The notes under the pieces were generated by a model that worked only from the letters and a program-made list of their open reading frames with translations, made no database searches and had not been told where the DNA came from. This document shows, one piece after another, positions 8,471 to 20,931 of a stretch of DNA of 64,000 bases. Numbering within the stretch: position 1 is the stretch's first letter; every line of letters starts with the position of its first letter. Both the position numbers and the translations under genes were made by a program. This DNA is from Gelatoporia subvermispora B (lineage: Eukaryota; Basidiomycota; Agaricomycetes; Polyporales; Gelatoporiaceae), in NCBI GenBank assembly GCA_000320605.2, contig KB445792.1, positions 1-64,000 of the forward strand, in the 5' to 3' direction.

Positions 8471-10893
8471 GACAATGGACTCGCACGAATAGCAATAGCG
8501 CGAGAGCTCGAGGACATGGATAGATCACTGTCGCTTGCACGCGCAATGACAGAGAAAGGCGGGACGCTTCAGCTTCGCAGGGCGTGCATACCTCGGATGT
8601 TTATACGAAAGTTTGAGTCCGAGAGGGAACGGAGCGTTACTGTTGGGGTTCTAATGAAATGATCACTTCTCGACGAGTTTGGCGGGTTAGGCGGCAATAC
8701 CACGCTTGCTAAATGGGGCCGCGTCTATTGCGCATCGGGATCAAGATCACTGAACTACGCAACCGCGCCAGCCACAGCCAGCAGCCGTTTCTCGCGGTCA
8801 CACCCTCTCTCCAACTCCCTCGCATAGACACTGCTTACCGCGGCCGGGTTGGGAGCCGGCCGAGCCGCCAACACGATGTTCGCGACTCGACATCCCGGTG
8901 TTTTCGGATGATGCGTTGCAGCCACAACGGCCACACTGCGTGACAAGGCGTGGCTCATGAGTCGCAGACGATACAGCTGCGCTGATGTGTATTATTGGCA
9001 CTCAACGTTTCAAACCCCCTGCTGTTCCTCCTCCGCTAGTTGCAACATCAGAGACGCTCACTGTTCAACACGAGAGTTCTCCCGGCAACGTTACCATCCC
9101 ATGACATCGACGGAGATAATTACAGAAGTCAATCTGTCAAGATCAAGGCATCAAATTACCCCGATGTAAATGCTCTGGATCCTTTACTCGCAGCGAGGCC
9201 CGTGATAATTTGCCTTCGTGGCAATTGATGGAAGAATCCGTCACTCAGGTCCCGGCTACGCTCCTACTTTCGGAATGGTACAAGAGCGGAACGCGAACTC
9301 GTGCCGGGTCCGGATGTCGTCTCTGGAATCGAGGATGATGTTCTCTACGTAAACATAGCTTCGAACCTTTGACAACATGCGCACTAACGACAGGTCATAT
9401 TACGTGGTGCGTTGGCAAGCACTCACCGACATTTGACCAAAAATGGTAGTTATCGAATGACTGATGGGTGCTGTTACTGGTTCGCTCACAACGAACAGCT
9501 TCCGCAGGTTCGCAATACTTCAAGGCGGTCCTTTGTATGTCTTGTGGGCTCGGCCGGTGCAGAAGTCGAGAAATTCACTAATGGCCGGATCAATCTCGCG
9601 ATTTCTAGTCATTGATCGCAGTCTGGTAGAAAACATTCTCGAACGTTCGACAGGGGATAGATCGCATTCGGCCTGCGACAAGTTGACACATCTTGCATCT
9701 GTCTCATGTCTGAGCGTCAGTACATCCAATGCATTGACTGCGTCTACGCTTCCTACGAGTCATGTGAGCTCTGAAACTTTGTGTCCAAGTGATATCTTTC
9801 CGGTCCGAGATAAACGTTCGAAAATACACGGATGATCGTAAGTTTACATGATGTTTAGGCATGATATAATTGTGACATACTTTGTATGCACAGATGCGAA
9901 TTACAAAGACGTCGGAAGTATATGCGTCGTGTACACGTCTGACAGGCTACGCGTTTGAGGCCTTCATGGCTTGCTAAACCATGTAAACGAAATCATTGAA
10001 ATGATCGCCGCACTAGTGAGAAGTCTACGCTCAACCTGCCACTGTAATATAATCAGGAGCCAACCTCCAACTAGACTACAGTTCGAAGAGCTCATCATCT
10101 AGATATTCAAGACCGACACGAAGTTGTACTCAGTACCTGTCATTTGTAGAAGCTCATGTTCGCAATCGTTACGGTGCGACGTTCCTTGCCACTGCATCTA
10201 TTCATTCGAACCCTGTTGACCCGTCTTGTATCGATCTTGTCTCTGCGAACTTTGAAGCTACTATGTATCTGCAACGCCATCAGTCTAGCGGTGTATACTA
10301 TTTGTCGTTCCCCCGGCTAGTTTGTACCGCATGTAAGATCGAGCTTTCTAAGTGTCCGTATTCATCGTTTGACGGGACGGCGTGGAATGCCTCGATGTGA
10401 CGGTATGCGAACTCAAATCAAAGCTCAAAGCTTAGGAACCGAAAAGCATGACATGCACCCCGGTCTAACTCCACGTGAGGTCAGACCACGACGAAGGGTC
10501 TCCCATTCCGGTCTGGGCTGGCACGTCTTCAATCTTCACTGAGATTCGAAGACGTTGGGGACCCGTGCGGCTGACATGTGTCCTTCAACAATCGCACGAA
10601 TCAAGACCTCGACTGCGCACCGTGTCTACAGTGTTGTAGTCTTGGTCCATACACTCAAATCACTATGTGGTAGTTGCAAAAGCACATATACTGTGGCCCT
10701 TATGATCGGGAATGGATCCTACACTGGATGTCCGGCAGGTTGAATGGCACATTCGAGTCCCGACGCATAATGTTACAGAGTGAGACTTCTCACAAAATTT
10801 CACTGATCTCGACTAACACTGGCCTGGCCCTTGAGTCTGTGCCTACATCTACCATCAAGCCGCAGACTCTCCCAAAGTCCTCGCAATCAGGCT
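8471..10893. other. Gene-poor interval, 2.4 kb
   Basis: Only short, overlapping frames on both strands are present, with no recognisable domain and no chain of phase-matched exons. Base composition is closer to 50% GC than the genes. Minus-strand frames around 9520-9729 have no stop for 69 codons but match nothing I know. It is treated as intergenic or decayed sequence. Confidence 0.5.
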
Positions 10894-12643
10894 TCAAGTG
10901 GCACCTGTAAACCCACGCGGCATGCGTGCGCCCGCCGGGGGCGCCTGTCGAGCGCGGAATTCCCGCGCCATGTCCTCCATCTTGACCCAATGGACGTCCT
11001 CGTGCGTGTTGATCCACTCAATAAAACGTTCCTGCAAATAGATATTAGACATTAGTCTGATATCAGCAACTACCGAGAGGCAAGCGCCAAGATATGCCGC
11101 GAGGCGCAGCTGGGGTCGGCAGGTGCTATGTGAGCACTGCTGGCATCGATGCCGGCAAATACGGCGTGTATGTGAGTTTGTATATCGAGCACCCACCAGC
11201 ATTAAAAGGACGTGCGGGCGACTATGTTGTGTCACGATTTCAAGCGAGCGTTATCTTTCGTGACAGAAATCACCAAAGGAGTGCACCCACCCACTGACGT
11301 CAGGATGAATAGTGATCGGAAAAACGAAGTCTTGCTCTTCTCTGTGGGTATTATGTTCGTTTACATTTCGACGCGCTGAAAACAATGATTGATTGAATAT
11401 ACTTACCGGTACAGGTATGTGAATGTGTCCTTCCATAATTGTTCTACGTCTCGCGAGTTCACCTATCGACAACACCGTCACATTTTCGTCAATAGCGAAA
11501 TACGCAAGAACGACGCGACATACCCAACCATGCGAGTTTGGGCTCGACTTGATGAACCTACATACGTTCCGCTGGAATCAAGTAAGTATGCACTATATCA
11601 AATCTCACCCACATCATCGGCGGCAAATCGTCTAGATACCTGAAAATCAAATTGGTATCCGTGTCGACGCCCGGCCCCACAATCCAGATCAGTCGAGGTC
11701 ATTAGAAGCATCACTTCGGTTAACGCACCAGTTTGCGGGAATCTCGACCAAACCTGTCTCCTTCCCTCTGACAAGCGGCTTCATCCACGTTTCAGCTTTC
11801 GCTTTGTAGTCGATTTTGGTCCACAGGTCTTGATCGCGAAGATAGTACGGCTGGGAACTATATGTGGTATCTCAAGAAATGGCTACCTCATGCGTGATAT
11901 GTCGGGCACGTACTCGTGAGCCATGTTGGAGTGATCTATGAGGCGGTGAGCGACGTCTTCTTCTGTGGCGTAAGTTATGTGCTGATCATACCGTATTCAA
12001 TTCCCTTGTCAAGTAGGAGGTCTGTACCCTCGCGGCTAGTTTCCCACCACGGAGCAACGCTGCCTTTCGGAGATACTCCGTTGTTGAACTCCGTGAGCAA
12101 CCTGTACGTATGATCCAGAATATCCTTCTGCTGCTCCAAGGTCATGGAAATGGGATTCTCATGTGAGTATCCATGCAATCCACTTTGCTGCGGTCAATAT
12201 ATGATGAGTACCACCATGTGAAGCACGTACATCTCGTGGCCTGCATCTCTGACTGCAGCCACCTGCTCCGGGAACGTTTCAAGGCTATGGCCTGTTTTGC
12301 CTGAATGAAGTAATACCGCAGACTCTGCACTACATTCTACGTACCAGGTATGAACCATGTTGTCTTGATTTTGTATTTGTCGAATAGCTTGAGCAACCTG
12401 GGAACTCCCACTTCTCCAGCATAGATGCCCTGATAGTACGTCGGCCCAATTATATATCATGTGTACCTCACACATCGGCGTACTCGAGATATGTCCAAGG
12501 GAGAGTCCTCTCCGCCGTACGAGCCAAGCCTGTGCGCAATACGATACGGCGTAGGTAAAACAAGCATGCATGAGTTTCTTTACTCACCATCCTGCAACCG
12601 CGTCGATGTCGACACCAAATCCGATGAGTACCCTTCGAGGCAT
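10894..12643 (-). CDS. Polysaccharide deacetylase family protein (cytosolic PgdA/PuuE-like)
   Basis: Likely removes acyl groups from amino sugars or related amides with a metal-dependent carbohydrate esterase 4 fold. Thirteen exons on the minus strand rebuild a 309-residue protein without any frame break: 12643-12588, 12529-12484, 12429-12345, 12300-12231, 12182-11992, 11935-11914, 11857-11729, 11639-11613, 11557-11524, 11462-11407, 11341-11291, 11221-11197, 11031-10894. Metal-site signatures are [10 protein letters not shown] (Asp, residues 10-19) and HGYSHENP (two His). Other family phrases are [35 protein letters not shown] and ERFIEWIN. There is no signal peptide, so it is probably intracellular, unlike secreted chitin deacetylases. 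Intron 12 (165 bases) is unusually long beside the others. Substrate is not deducible. Confidence 0.9.
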
Positions 12644-13520
12644 TGTACGCTCTTGATTGTGCGGTAGCAGCGAGGGCGTCCGCCTGTCTACAGTGTGTGT
12701 CGCGGGAGTCGGTTATACAGGCGCGATAAGCTAACCGGGCCGGCGGGAGACCGATTTCGGAGTCCACAGACATGTGCGCCATCCGTCATCGCGCTTCTGC
12801 TTCGTCAAGCTAGTCAGAATGGCCCATACTACTTAACTTGGGCTGCGGTTGCTCATCCCGCCGCGCAGCGACTCATAGAAGAGCGGAAGCTGCAGGTCGT
12901 GTGATAATAGGCTCCGAATTTGAAGCCAGAGCTGAGTCCCGTGGTTGTTGAACCACAACGGGTATGTGTGGTGCATATGATTGGTGAGTGCAAAGTCACA
13001 CAGAATGTCCCTTCCGTCTGAGATGTCAAACGATAACATATTTAGAGACGAGGGAAAGCGAGAGGAGCATGCGTAGGAGTCCGCAGCCCAAAAAGCAAAT
13101 TACCATTTACAGATTCCATTGCCGCCACAAGCGCGGGCGATCGCGCTGGCCAAGTCAATACTCTTGCTCCTGCGCATTCATGCGAGCCTGTCTTTCAGAG
13201 TATCAAGATGGCTCGGATTCAATTGAATACAAGAACAGCTGGCCGCGCGCTGCTGATTCGAGTGTCTGCCAAGCAAATCTGGCGCACTGACAAGCCGCTC
13301 ATGATAGCAGATCACGAAGCCGGCATGGCGCTGGTCCCACTTATCAACCACGGCCGCCCACCCATTCTAAAAGCGCATGCTTATTTCTCAGCGACTCCCC
13401 TTCCGAAGCACGTTCAAAGCCGACCCCTGGCCCATCATGCCCGCTTAAGACGCCCACTGACTTCTCCAGTACCCCCAAGTGCTGCTCTTCGATTCGCTTT
13501 GCACTGCTTTCTTGAGTAAC
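12644..13520. other. Divergent promoter region
   Basis: This interval separates the minus-strand deacetylase from the plus-strand permease. Short frames are present but no exon can be joined to either neighbour with confidence. It probably carries both promoters. No clear TATA box was found. Confidence 0.5.
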
Positions 13521-15638
13521 ATGGCCGACCTGAAGACTGAGAAGCACACTCAGTCGACGGCTTCCGCCGTGCCTGTTGATTCGACCGATAGCAGCACGCA
13601 CCCTGGCGACGTTTCGTCGGTCTGGCGCACAGATGATGCGCTCCTCGCGAGACTGGGCTATAAGAGCGAGTTCAGGCGTGAATTTTCAGTGAGTCAAATC
13701 CTGTATATGTTATGTATTGTGAGGTGAGACTGAAGTGAGCGTAGCTTTTCGAGACTGTCGCATTCTCCTTCTCGATCATGGGTGTCATAGCGTCGGTATC
13801 CTCGACTTTCTCTTTCCCACTAGTTTCGGGTCAGTGACGCGCATGTGCAAAAGCCTTTGGCTGAATCTGGCTAAACCACGATTCAGGAGGACATGTAGGC
13901 ATGGTTTTCGGATGGCTTATTCCGTGCCTATTCGTCATGACGATCGCTGCATCGATGGCTGAGCTCGCCTCGTCAATGCCGTGCGTTTCTCGTCTTATAT
14001 CGTACGTGAACTACTCAAACAGCGACGTGCAGAACGAGCGCAGGTCTGTACTACTTCTCAGCGAAACTTGCACCCCCAAAGTATTCTGCGCTCGCAAGTT
14101 GGATCACAGGTTGGGCGAATATCACTGGGCAAGTGACGCTTGTCACGTCTATCGATTTTACATGGTGTGTTGGTTCATATTCACACCATGCAGAGCTGTT
14201 CTGAGGCCCCGTGACAGCGCACAAATGATCACGACGGCGATCGCTGTGGGCTCTGACGGCAGAATTAACCTCGGCTCTGGCCCAACCTTCGGCATTCTGT
14301 GCGCGATCCTGTTTACGCATGGCATAGTCTGCTCCGCAGCGACACACGTCCTTGCACGGTTGAACCTATTCTATGTCATTGTCAATGGCGAGTGGTACAT
14401 CTTCGTTACTGTACAAGACTATAATTATACTTTATTGTGAATACAGTCGGGACAAGTATTGCGGCAATCATCGCACTCTATGTGTGTTCGGGTGATAACA
14501 AGGTTTCGACAAGCGATGCATTCACGATGTTTGAGAACAACACCGGCTGGGCAGACAGTACGTTTCTGCACCTCTTGCGCGAGATCCTCTCTTAACGTAT
14601 ACGTGTCAGGTGGATGGGCGTTCCTTCTGGCATTCACAGCCCCCATGTGGACGCTCACCGGCTGTAAGTCACCCAACTCTCCCGGAAAGCAAACTAACCA
14701 GTTCTCAGACGACTCCGCGGCCCATATCTCCGAAGAGACCGCCGGCGCCGCGCGAGCTGCGCCCATTGCCATCCTCATCGGGGTCAGCGCAACCGCATCA
14801 CTTGGTTGGCTCATCCTCATTGCTGCATCATTCGCAACTGCGTCTGTGCCAGATTTGCTCGCGTCTACGCTGCCGCTCCCTATGGGCCAGCTCTTCCTTG
14901 ACGTCATGGGCAAGCGAGGAATGCTTGCGATCTGGAGCTTCATCATCGTAGTGCAGTATGTCACGGGCGCGGCACAAGGCGTCGACGCATCCCGTGTTGT
15001 CTTTGCATTTGCACGCGACCGCGCACTCCCGGGCTCGCGCTGGTGGAAGCGAATGAACAAGCACACGCAGACGCCAGTTAATGCGGTGTGGCTCGTAATG
15101 GTTCTCGCAGGCATTTGTGGTCTGTTGGGCTTCTCCGAGGCCGCGTTGTCATCTCTGGCAGGGTTAGTCGTTTAGCTAAGGTGTATTGTTATCGTCAGTG
15201 AATTGACAACATTTTGATCGTAGGGCGGCCGTCATCGGTTTATATACATCATATGTCACCCCCATCTTCCTACGGATAACCTCCGGGCGGGACACGCTGG
15301 TCCCGGGCCCGTTTACTCTGGGACGGTGGTACATGCCCATCGGGATTATTGCGTGTGCTTGGGTCTCGTTTATTGTAGTCTTGCTACTCTTCCCGTCAAG
15401 CAGTTCAACGACGGCAGATACTATGAGTACGTGGTTCACCATTACAGGCCAAGACTTATTCAGAGAACCTCTTTGAGCAGATTATGCTGTTGTCATCGTG
15501 ATGGCTGTCTTCGTCTTCGCATCGGCATCGTGGATCCTCTCGGCACGCAAGTGGTTTACGGGCCCCATCTCCAACGTCGGTAACAGTGAGACTACAAGTT
15601 ATGACGAGAAGCAGGAAGCACAGGCCCAGAGAGATTAG
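13521..15638 (+). CDS. APC-family amino acid/choline-type permease
   Basis: Plasma-membrane transporter of the amino acid-polyamine-organocation superfamily, 542 residues, closest in feel to fungal GABA/choline permeases. Ten exons: 13521-13688, 13745-13829, 13887-13980, 14033-14164, 14218-14387, 14447-14557, 14610-14663, 14709-15162, 15224-15426, 15481-15638. About twelve hydrophobic segments follow a hydrophilic N-terminus of about 55 residues. Family phrases include VFGWLIPCLFVMTIAASMAEL, WITGWANITGQ, GWAFLLAFTAPMWTLTGYDS and AHISEETAGAARAAP. The fifth intron (14388-14446) must use a GC donor (GCGAGT) to keep frame, since no GT site in the right phase exists. It converges with the next gene 103 bases downstream. 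Confidence 0.92.
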
Positions 15639-15741
15639 ATAGCTGTCGAATATGTATATTAGATGTACACCTTACTATAAGTCCGCTGAGATCTTGGGGG
15701 ACGATCCTCGAGACAAGATTATAGTGCCAGCCAACGAACTG

Positions 15742-17065
15742 CTAAGCCTTTGGATCCCGTAAGGCGGCCCCGAATCTCTCGAGTGTCCCCATCATACGCA
15801 GGAACGTCGGCGGAGATGCCGAAGCTCCTTTACCCGACTTCCCAATGAACGATACCAACCGTCCGTTGTCTACCCCGGCGTTGTAGTCGTGCAGGTACTT
15901 GGCGATCGTGGACGCTTGTAGGCCGGTTAATCTGGCGACCTCCTCCCCAACCTCGACGCTGCTCTTTGTGCTGTCCTTCAGTGTCTTGTAGACCCCAAGG
16001 AACGTATGGCCACGTCCGTTGGCGTTGAGCAGGTGCGGGTGAGTGAAGTAGCGGTACAGTTTGTCGACATACAAGATACGAGGGTGATCGTGAGACGTAG
16101 TTGGGATTTCGGAATGCGAGAGATCAAGTCCGATACGAGGTGAGCGGAAGATGCGCGGATTTGTCGAGGCCTGGCCGCGGGGCGCATATTCGAGGAACAT
16201 TCTCGCCTTCTTCTGAGGAATATGATCTTGGGGGGGTGCGAACGCTGAGATATCACCACGCCACATCGTCTGTACGAGCTCAGATACTGATGATGCGCCG
16301 TTCATGCTCAGAATCTCGTCTACGAGCAGCGAAGGCCCGGATATGACTTTCCCGTCCGATATTCGTCGGACCGTCCGCACAAGGATGCCTCCGCGAAGTC
16401 CAGAATGTGTTTTCTCGGGTGAAAAGTCGGTACTACTACTTGCAAAGTGACGAGAAGTGACCGCAGGAGTGTAGCCGAGAGTCAAGTCGAGGCCCTTGCG
16501 CGAGCCGCCTCTGTAGCCGCCCGCAGCAGTTGCGTTTGATGCGTCTCCCGTCTTGCGAGGTGCACGGTGAAAATACCTGGTAGAATGTGCGATATATCAT
16601 TGTTAGTCATGCATAATGAACTGAGATACGTACCATTGGCCACAACATCTCTGTTCTTCGCTACAATGAGTGAATGGGTCCTCGTGACAGTCTGGTTTGC
16701 GCAAGTAGAATTCGAGTTCAAGAATATCATATTGTGAGCGAATGTTGGAGTTGTTGATGACAAGTCGAAAGTTTTGTAGAAGCATCGTCGCTATCTCGTC
16801 GAATCTTTCATGTATTGCCGCCGGTTTGGACATTTGACTGAAGTCCAGTAAGTCCAGCAGCTTGGCCTCAGGACTAAACCATATGAAGAAGGGCATATAT
16901 CATAGACAGTTTCAGATTATACCTTGATATACTCTCTTCTTGAAGACGGGGTATTTTCTGCACTGGTCCTTCGGAGGATTTGATATCTTTGCCCGCTGGT
17001 TCTGACGCCTCACCGTTCGACAACGAAGAGAGCTTCCTTTTCAATGACATTATTGCTGATACCAT
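15742..17065 (-). CDS. Conserved protein resembling 3-methyladenine DNA glycosylase annotations
   Basis: Three exons on the minus strand (17065-16923, 16873-16634, 16576-15742) give 405 residues. An in-frame ATG at 17050 would give 400. The N-terminal 45 residues are basic and low-complexity. The conserved core has DPFTHCSEEQRCCGQWYFHRAP, then a YRGGSRKGLDLTLGY motif, GGILVRTVRRI and GPSLLVDEIL. I recall this pattern from fungal and bacterial proteins often labelled 3-methyladenine DNA glycosylase, but that label is weakly founded and I see no defined catalytic motif. It would then act on DNA in the nucleus. It shares a 246-base divergent promoter with the next gene and overlaps the 3' flank of the permease. 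Confidence 0.8.
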
Positions 17066-17311
17066 GTTGCCCTTCCCCGCTTGATGTCCAGTTGAATCGA
17101 GAAAAAGAAGAAGAAGATCTGGGATACAATGTACTTGAGATTCGGCTTGTTGCGGTTAGCGGGGAGAAGTCGTACCAGAGAGACTCATACGCACGTGTGC
17201 TACGCGATAACCGGGGCGTAACGATCACGAGATCGTGACCCGTCGCGTCCATATCTGCCGCGTCACCGTCACTGCTTCTCCCGCTCTCAGGCCTCCTAGT
17301 TCAATTCCGCC

Positions 17312-18609
17312 ATGCCGTGGTACTTTTCGCCATTCCCTGCTGAGCCCCAGAGTCTTGAGTCGGAAAGCGATACCTTGGTCACCACACCGGATACCACGCA
17401 GTCTGGTCAGGAAGAGGTCGATGCCTCATCGAGCCCTGACGAATCCCCAGGAAACGCTAACGGTTTCGTGGAGAAGTTAGTCAACGTCAACGACGTCTTT
17501 TTCTCCATCCTTTCTTTATGTGGTGCAGCAACCTTGCACCGTCTTTCGAGGACATGCAGCTCTGCGCACAGCGGCGTGCAGTCGTACATGTCACACGCCT
17601 TCAATGTGAACCCCCTCCTCTTGCGTTTCTTCCCAGACGCACTAGCGTTCCGCTCCCTCCAGGCGCGCACGGGGACACTCATCTCTGGATCTGCAGCCCT
17701 GCAGTTCTTCGACAGGGCGCACTACCCTGAGGCAGACCTCGATCTGTACGTGTACATGCACGCGCGACTCGAAGTCGGCACGTTCCTGCTCGAAGCGGGG
17801 TACAGATTCGTACCCAACTCAAAACAGCACCCCGATTTTCACACCGCGATCTTGGACCCAAGAGTCCTGATGCGCTCGGGAGGCTACTCAATGCCAGGTG
17901 TTGCTGGCGTCTTTACCTTCATGAAACCTTCGCCCGTCCCTGGGCAGGACGATGTAAAGGTGCAGATTATCCTCGCTTCGAATGCACCCATGCAAGTGGT
18001 CTTCGGCTTCCATTCCAGTACGTTACTTTCTTACACGCTCTAATGCGCGAGCATCGTAATTAGACGAAATGATCTCAATGCGCGCCCGCAGCCTGTGTAA
18101 TGAACGTCGTCGCATACGATAAGGCGTATGCTCTCTACCCGCAGGCGACTTTCGAAGAACGCATTTCACTCGTCTGCAAACGCGAGGCCGAGCGGCAGGA
18201 TGATGCACTCACGAAATACGAGGAACGCGGCTGGAGCATGCTGCGCGTCCTACCCAACTCCGCCGATGACTGTGATGATAGCGGCTTCCAGTTGGGCCCT
18301 CGCTTTTTGGGAGACGGGCACAGTTGGGTTATTCCGCTCGATCTTGCTGGAGTCGATCGACCCCCGCGTGCGAGCCCCTTATCTGCGCCTCTGTCGCAGG
18401 ACCCCGTTGCGGCGACGAGCTGGCGTGTGGGCCGCCACCTAGCGACAGGCATGGCCGTGATTGAGTTCGATACCATACAGAGCGAGGTTTTGCGATACTC
18501 ATATGTCATACGCGACGATGAGATCGAACGCATCGTTATGGATATGTTGCTGGCGCGATGCGCGATGGATGAAGATGATGAAGATGATGAAGTGTTAAAG
18601 AGATTGTGA
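17312..18609 (+). CDS. F-box-like protein with nucleotidyltransferase-like segment
   Basis: Two exons (17312-18017 and 18092-18609) encode 407 residues. After a disordered N-terminus, residues about 55-95 (NVNDVFFSILSLCGAATLHRL...) look like a degenerate F-box. Residues about 128-150 carry GSAALQFFDR and YPEADLDLYV, reminiscent of the G-S...D-x-D core of minimal nucleotidyltransferases. The C-terminus is acidic (DEDDEDDE). Such proteins form expanded families in polypores, and their function is not established. The frame join (Ser-Thr-Cys-Val) is phase-consistent. Confidence 0.8.
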
Positions 18610-19537
18610 GTTTCTATCTAGTGACACGTTCATTCCATTTTAGCATGGGTACTGACGAGGATACCTTCTGTGCGGAGTTATGACGAACAGGTCCTCATCA
18701 TTTGTCTGGCCCATTTGCGAGAACAGCAGATCAGTGGCATGCGTCCGTGAACACATTGATGGCCTTCAGTACCGGTGTTCTGCCCTTCCCAAACTCTCTA
18801 AGTATCCAAGCGTTCTTCCCATTGCTATCGCTCGCTCCACATACCCGCTCGTGCCATGCTTTGTATTATGTTGGCGTAGGTTTCGCTCCCGGGTTTCTTG
18901 TTCCTTGGACCATGACCTACTATGACTCGGGCAGACTCATGATCATCATGTGTACTCTCTCGCTATTGTCTCGGATGAAATTCACCTGCGGTTCCGAACA
19001 GTGGAGTCTTGTGACAGATGCAGTTTGCCTACGCCGCTCCGCGACTTGGCAATCGAGTCATGAAAGTCTGCGAATCTGTGGATGTGGATCTCCTTTGCGT
19101 GCTAGCGAAGGAGTCATTCTTTAACGGCATTGCTGGTGGTATGCATCAGTTGATTCCAGGTTCTCGTTCGGATTCCGTCCAGACTTCGGACTCCGGGACC
19201 CTGGGCACTACGGCAAAGTCGTTGAATCACTCATTTCACTGTATACACTGAGTAAGAATAACGTGATATTCGCATTGCCGCGTCAAAGATGAATTGAATC
19301 CGTAAAAGTGAATGTAGCTGCTTTTGTGAACTATCGGAGCAGTAACAGGCGCTTCTGTCGGATCCGCTCGTATGAGCGCCCATAACGAGTCACTGAGCGC
19401 CTGTGACAGTCACGCTATACAGTACCGTTTCGGCACCGTTCGGCAGGCGGCCACAATAGAATCTGAGTGTTCATAATCGAGCTCATCGACGCCAGTCGCC
19501 ACTAACCCTCCCCACAGCCCCCCGACTATCTAAAAGC
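18610..19537. other. Intergenic, 0.9 kb
   Basis: No convincing exon. A frame at 18702-19124 is open for 140 codons but has no recognisable features and no matching splice partners. The last 200 bases presumably contain the uL1 ribosomal protein promoter, including a pyrimidine-rich CCCTCCCCACAGCCCCCC tract just before the start codon. Confidence 0.5.
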
Positions 19538-20428
19538 ATGAGGTCCGTTGTCGTCAGCTGTCCCGTGCGATATGTCATTAATGAGATTGTGTGCAATGCA
19601 GCAGTAGCAAGCTCTCAGTGTCAAGCGTGCGGGGCTCCATCAAGGAACTCCTTGCCGACTCGCAAGGCGAGCGCAAGCGCAACTTCGTCGAGACCATCGA
19701 GCTTCAGATTGGTCTCAAGAACTACGACCCGCAGCGTGACAAGCGTTTCTCGGGTACCGTCAAGTGCGTACGATATTTTGACGAAATGCAAGAGTGAGAC
19801 TTAAGTCCATGGAATTACCTTAGGCTCCCCAATGTGCCCCGTCCCCGCATGTCGATCTGCATTCTTGCCGATGCCGCCGACATCGACCGTGCTAAGCAGA
19901 TTGACCTCGAGTACATGTCTGTTGATGACTTGAAGAAGTGCGTTCTAACAGTCCCTTAATCCGTTGTGTGGCTTTGTTCACGCGAGCCTCCCATAGGCTC
20001 AACAAGAACAAGAAGCTCGTCAAGAAGCTGGCCAAGAAGTACGATGCTTTCCTGGCGTCCGAGGCTTTGATCAAGCAGATCCCCCGTCTGCTCGGTCCCG
20101 GTCTCTCCAAGGCGGGCAAGTTCCCCACCCCCGTCTCCCACGCTGAGGACCTTTCGAACAAGCTCACCGAGGTCCGCTCGACCATCAAGTTCCAGCTTAA
20201 GAAGGTCCTCTGCCTGGGTGTTGCTGTCGGCCACGTCGAGATGACCGACGACCAGGTTCTCGGCAACGTCATGCTTAGTGCGTAATTTTTATTACCTCCC
20301 ATACGAGCGACAGCTGACCCTTTTGTAAAGGCATCAACTTCTTGGTCTCCTTGCTCAAGAAGAACTGGCAGAACGTCAAGTCGCTGCACATCAAGTCCAC
20401 GATGGGCAAACCCATCCGTCTGTTCTAA
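19538..20428 (+). CDS. RPL1/RPL10A: 60S ribosomal protein L10a (uL1)
   Basis: Component of the L1 stalk of the large cytosolic ribosomal subunit, where it helps deacylated tRNA leave the E site. Five exons: 19538-19542, 19602-19763, 19824-19937, 19997-20277, 20331-20428, giving 219 residues, against about 217 in the family. The first exon is only ATGAG, a layout common in ribosomal protein genes. Recognisable segments are [51 protein letters not shown] and the C-terminus [15 protein letters not shown]. It is tandem with the ABC-F ribosome biogenesis gene downstream, so two ribosome functions are adjacent. Confidence 0.97.
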
Positions 20429-20931
20429 GCTCTTTCAGTGAGCTTGCCATCAGCTACCGCACAAGGGCAAATGGTGGAGATTCGGGGGAGTTCACGAAGA
20501 CCCGGGCTGCAATGCACAACAAGAAGCCCCGCACGCTTGGACCAACGGCTTCAGAGAGGGCTGGGAGCCGATTGGGAGCTGGTGCAGTTCTGGGTCGGAG
20601 GAATTTCTTCTGCGTTTCCATCACTTTAGTTTCTTGTAGTTGATTGGCATTATGAGCATAGTAGTATGCTTTTTCGTTTGTCATGACAATGCACGCACAT
20701 GTCTTTGGAAAGTTCTGAAAGTGTGAGCTGTGTGAGCGGTCAAGTGACGTAGGTGGGCTGGGTGGAAAATGTTTTGAGAGAGTTACTATAAACGGAGGTC
20801 TCAGCTAAGCGGAAATTTGAGAGCGGTGCGCCACCGAGAAGATCGATACACACCGCCTTTTCGTCCGCCTTGCGTCTTGCACGCACCCGAATCTCTCTTG
20901 TACCTGTCCATCCATCTTAGACTAGACTATC
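20429..20931. other. uL1 3' flank and ABC-F promoter
   Basis: No exon. A TATAAA motif lies at about 20788, roughly 145 bases before the ATG of the ABC-F gene. The last 60 bases are pyrimidine-rich, as in many fungal promoters of highly expressed genes. Confidence 0.5.
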
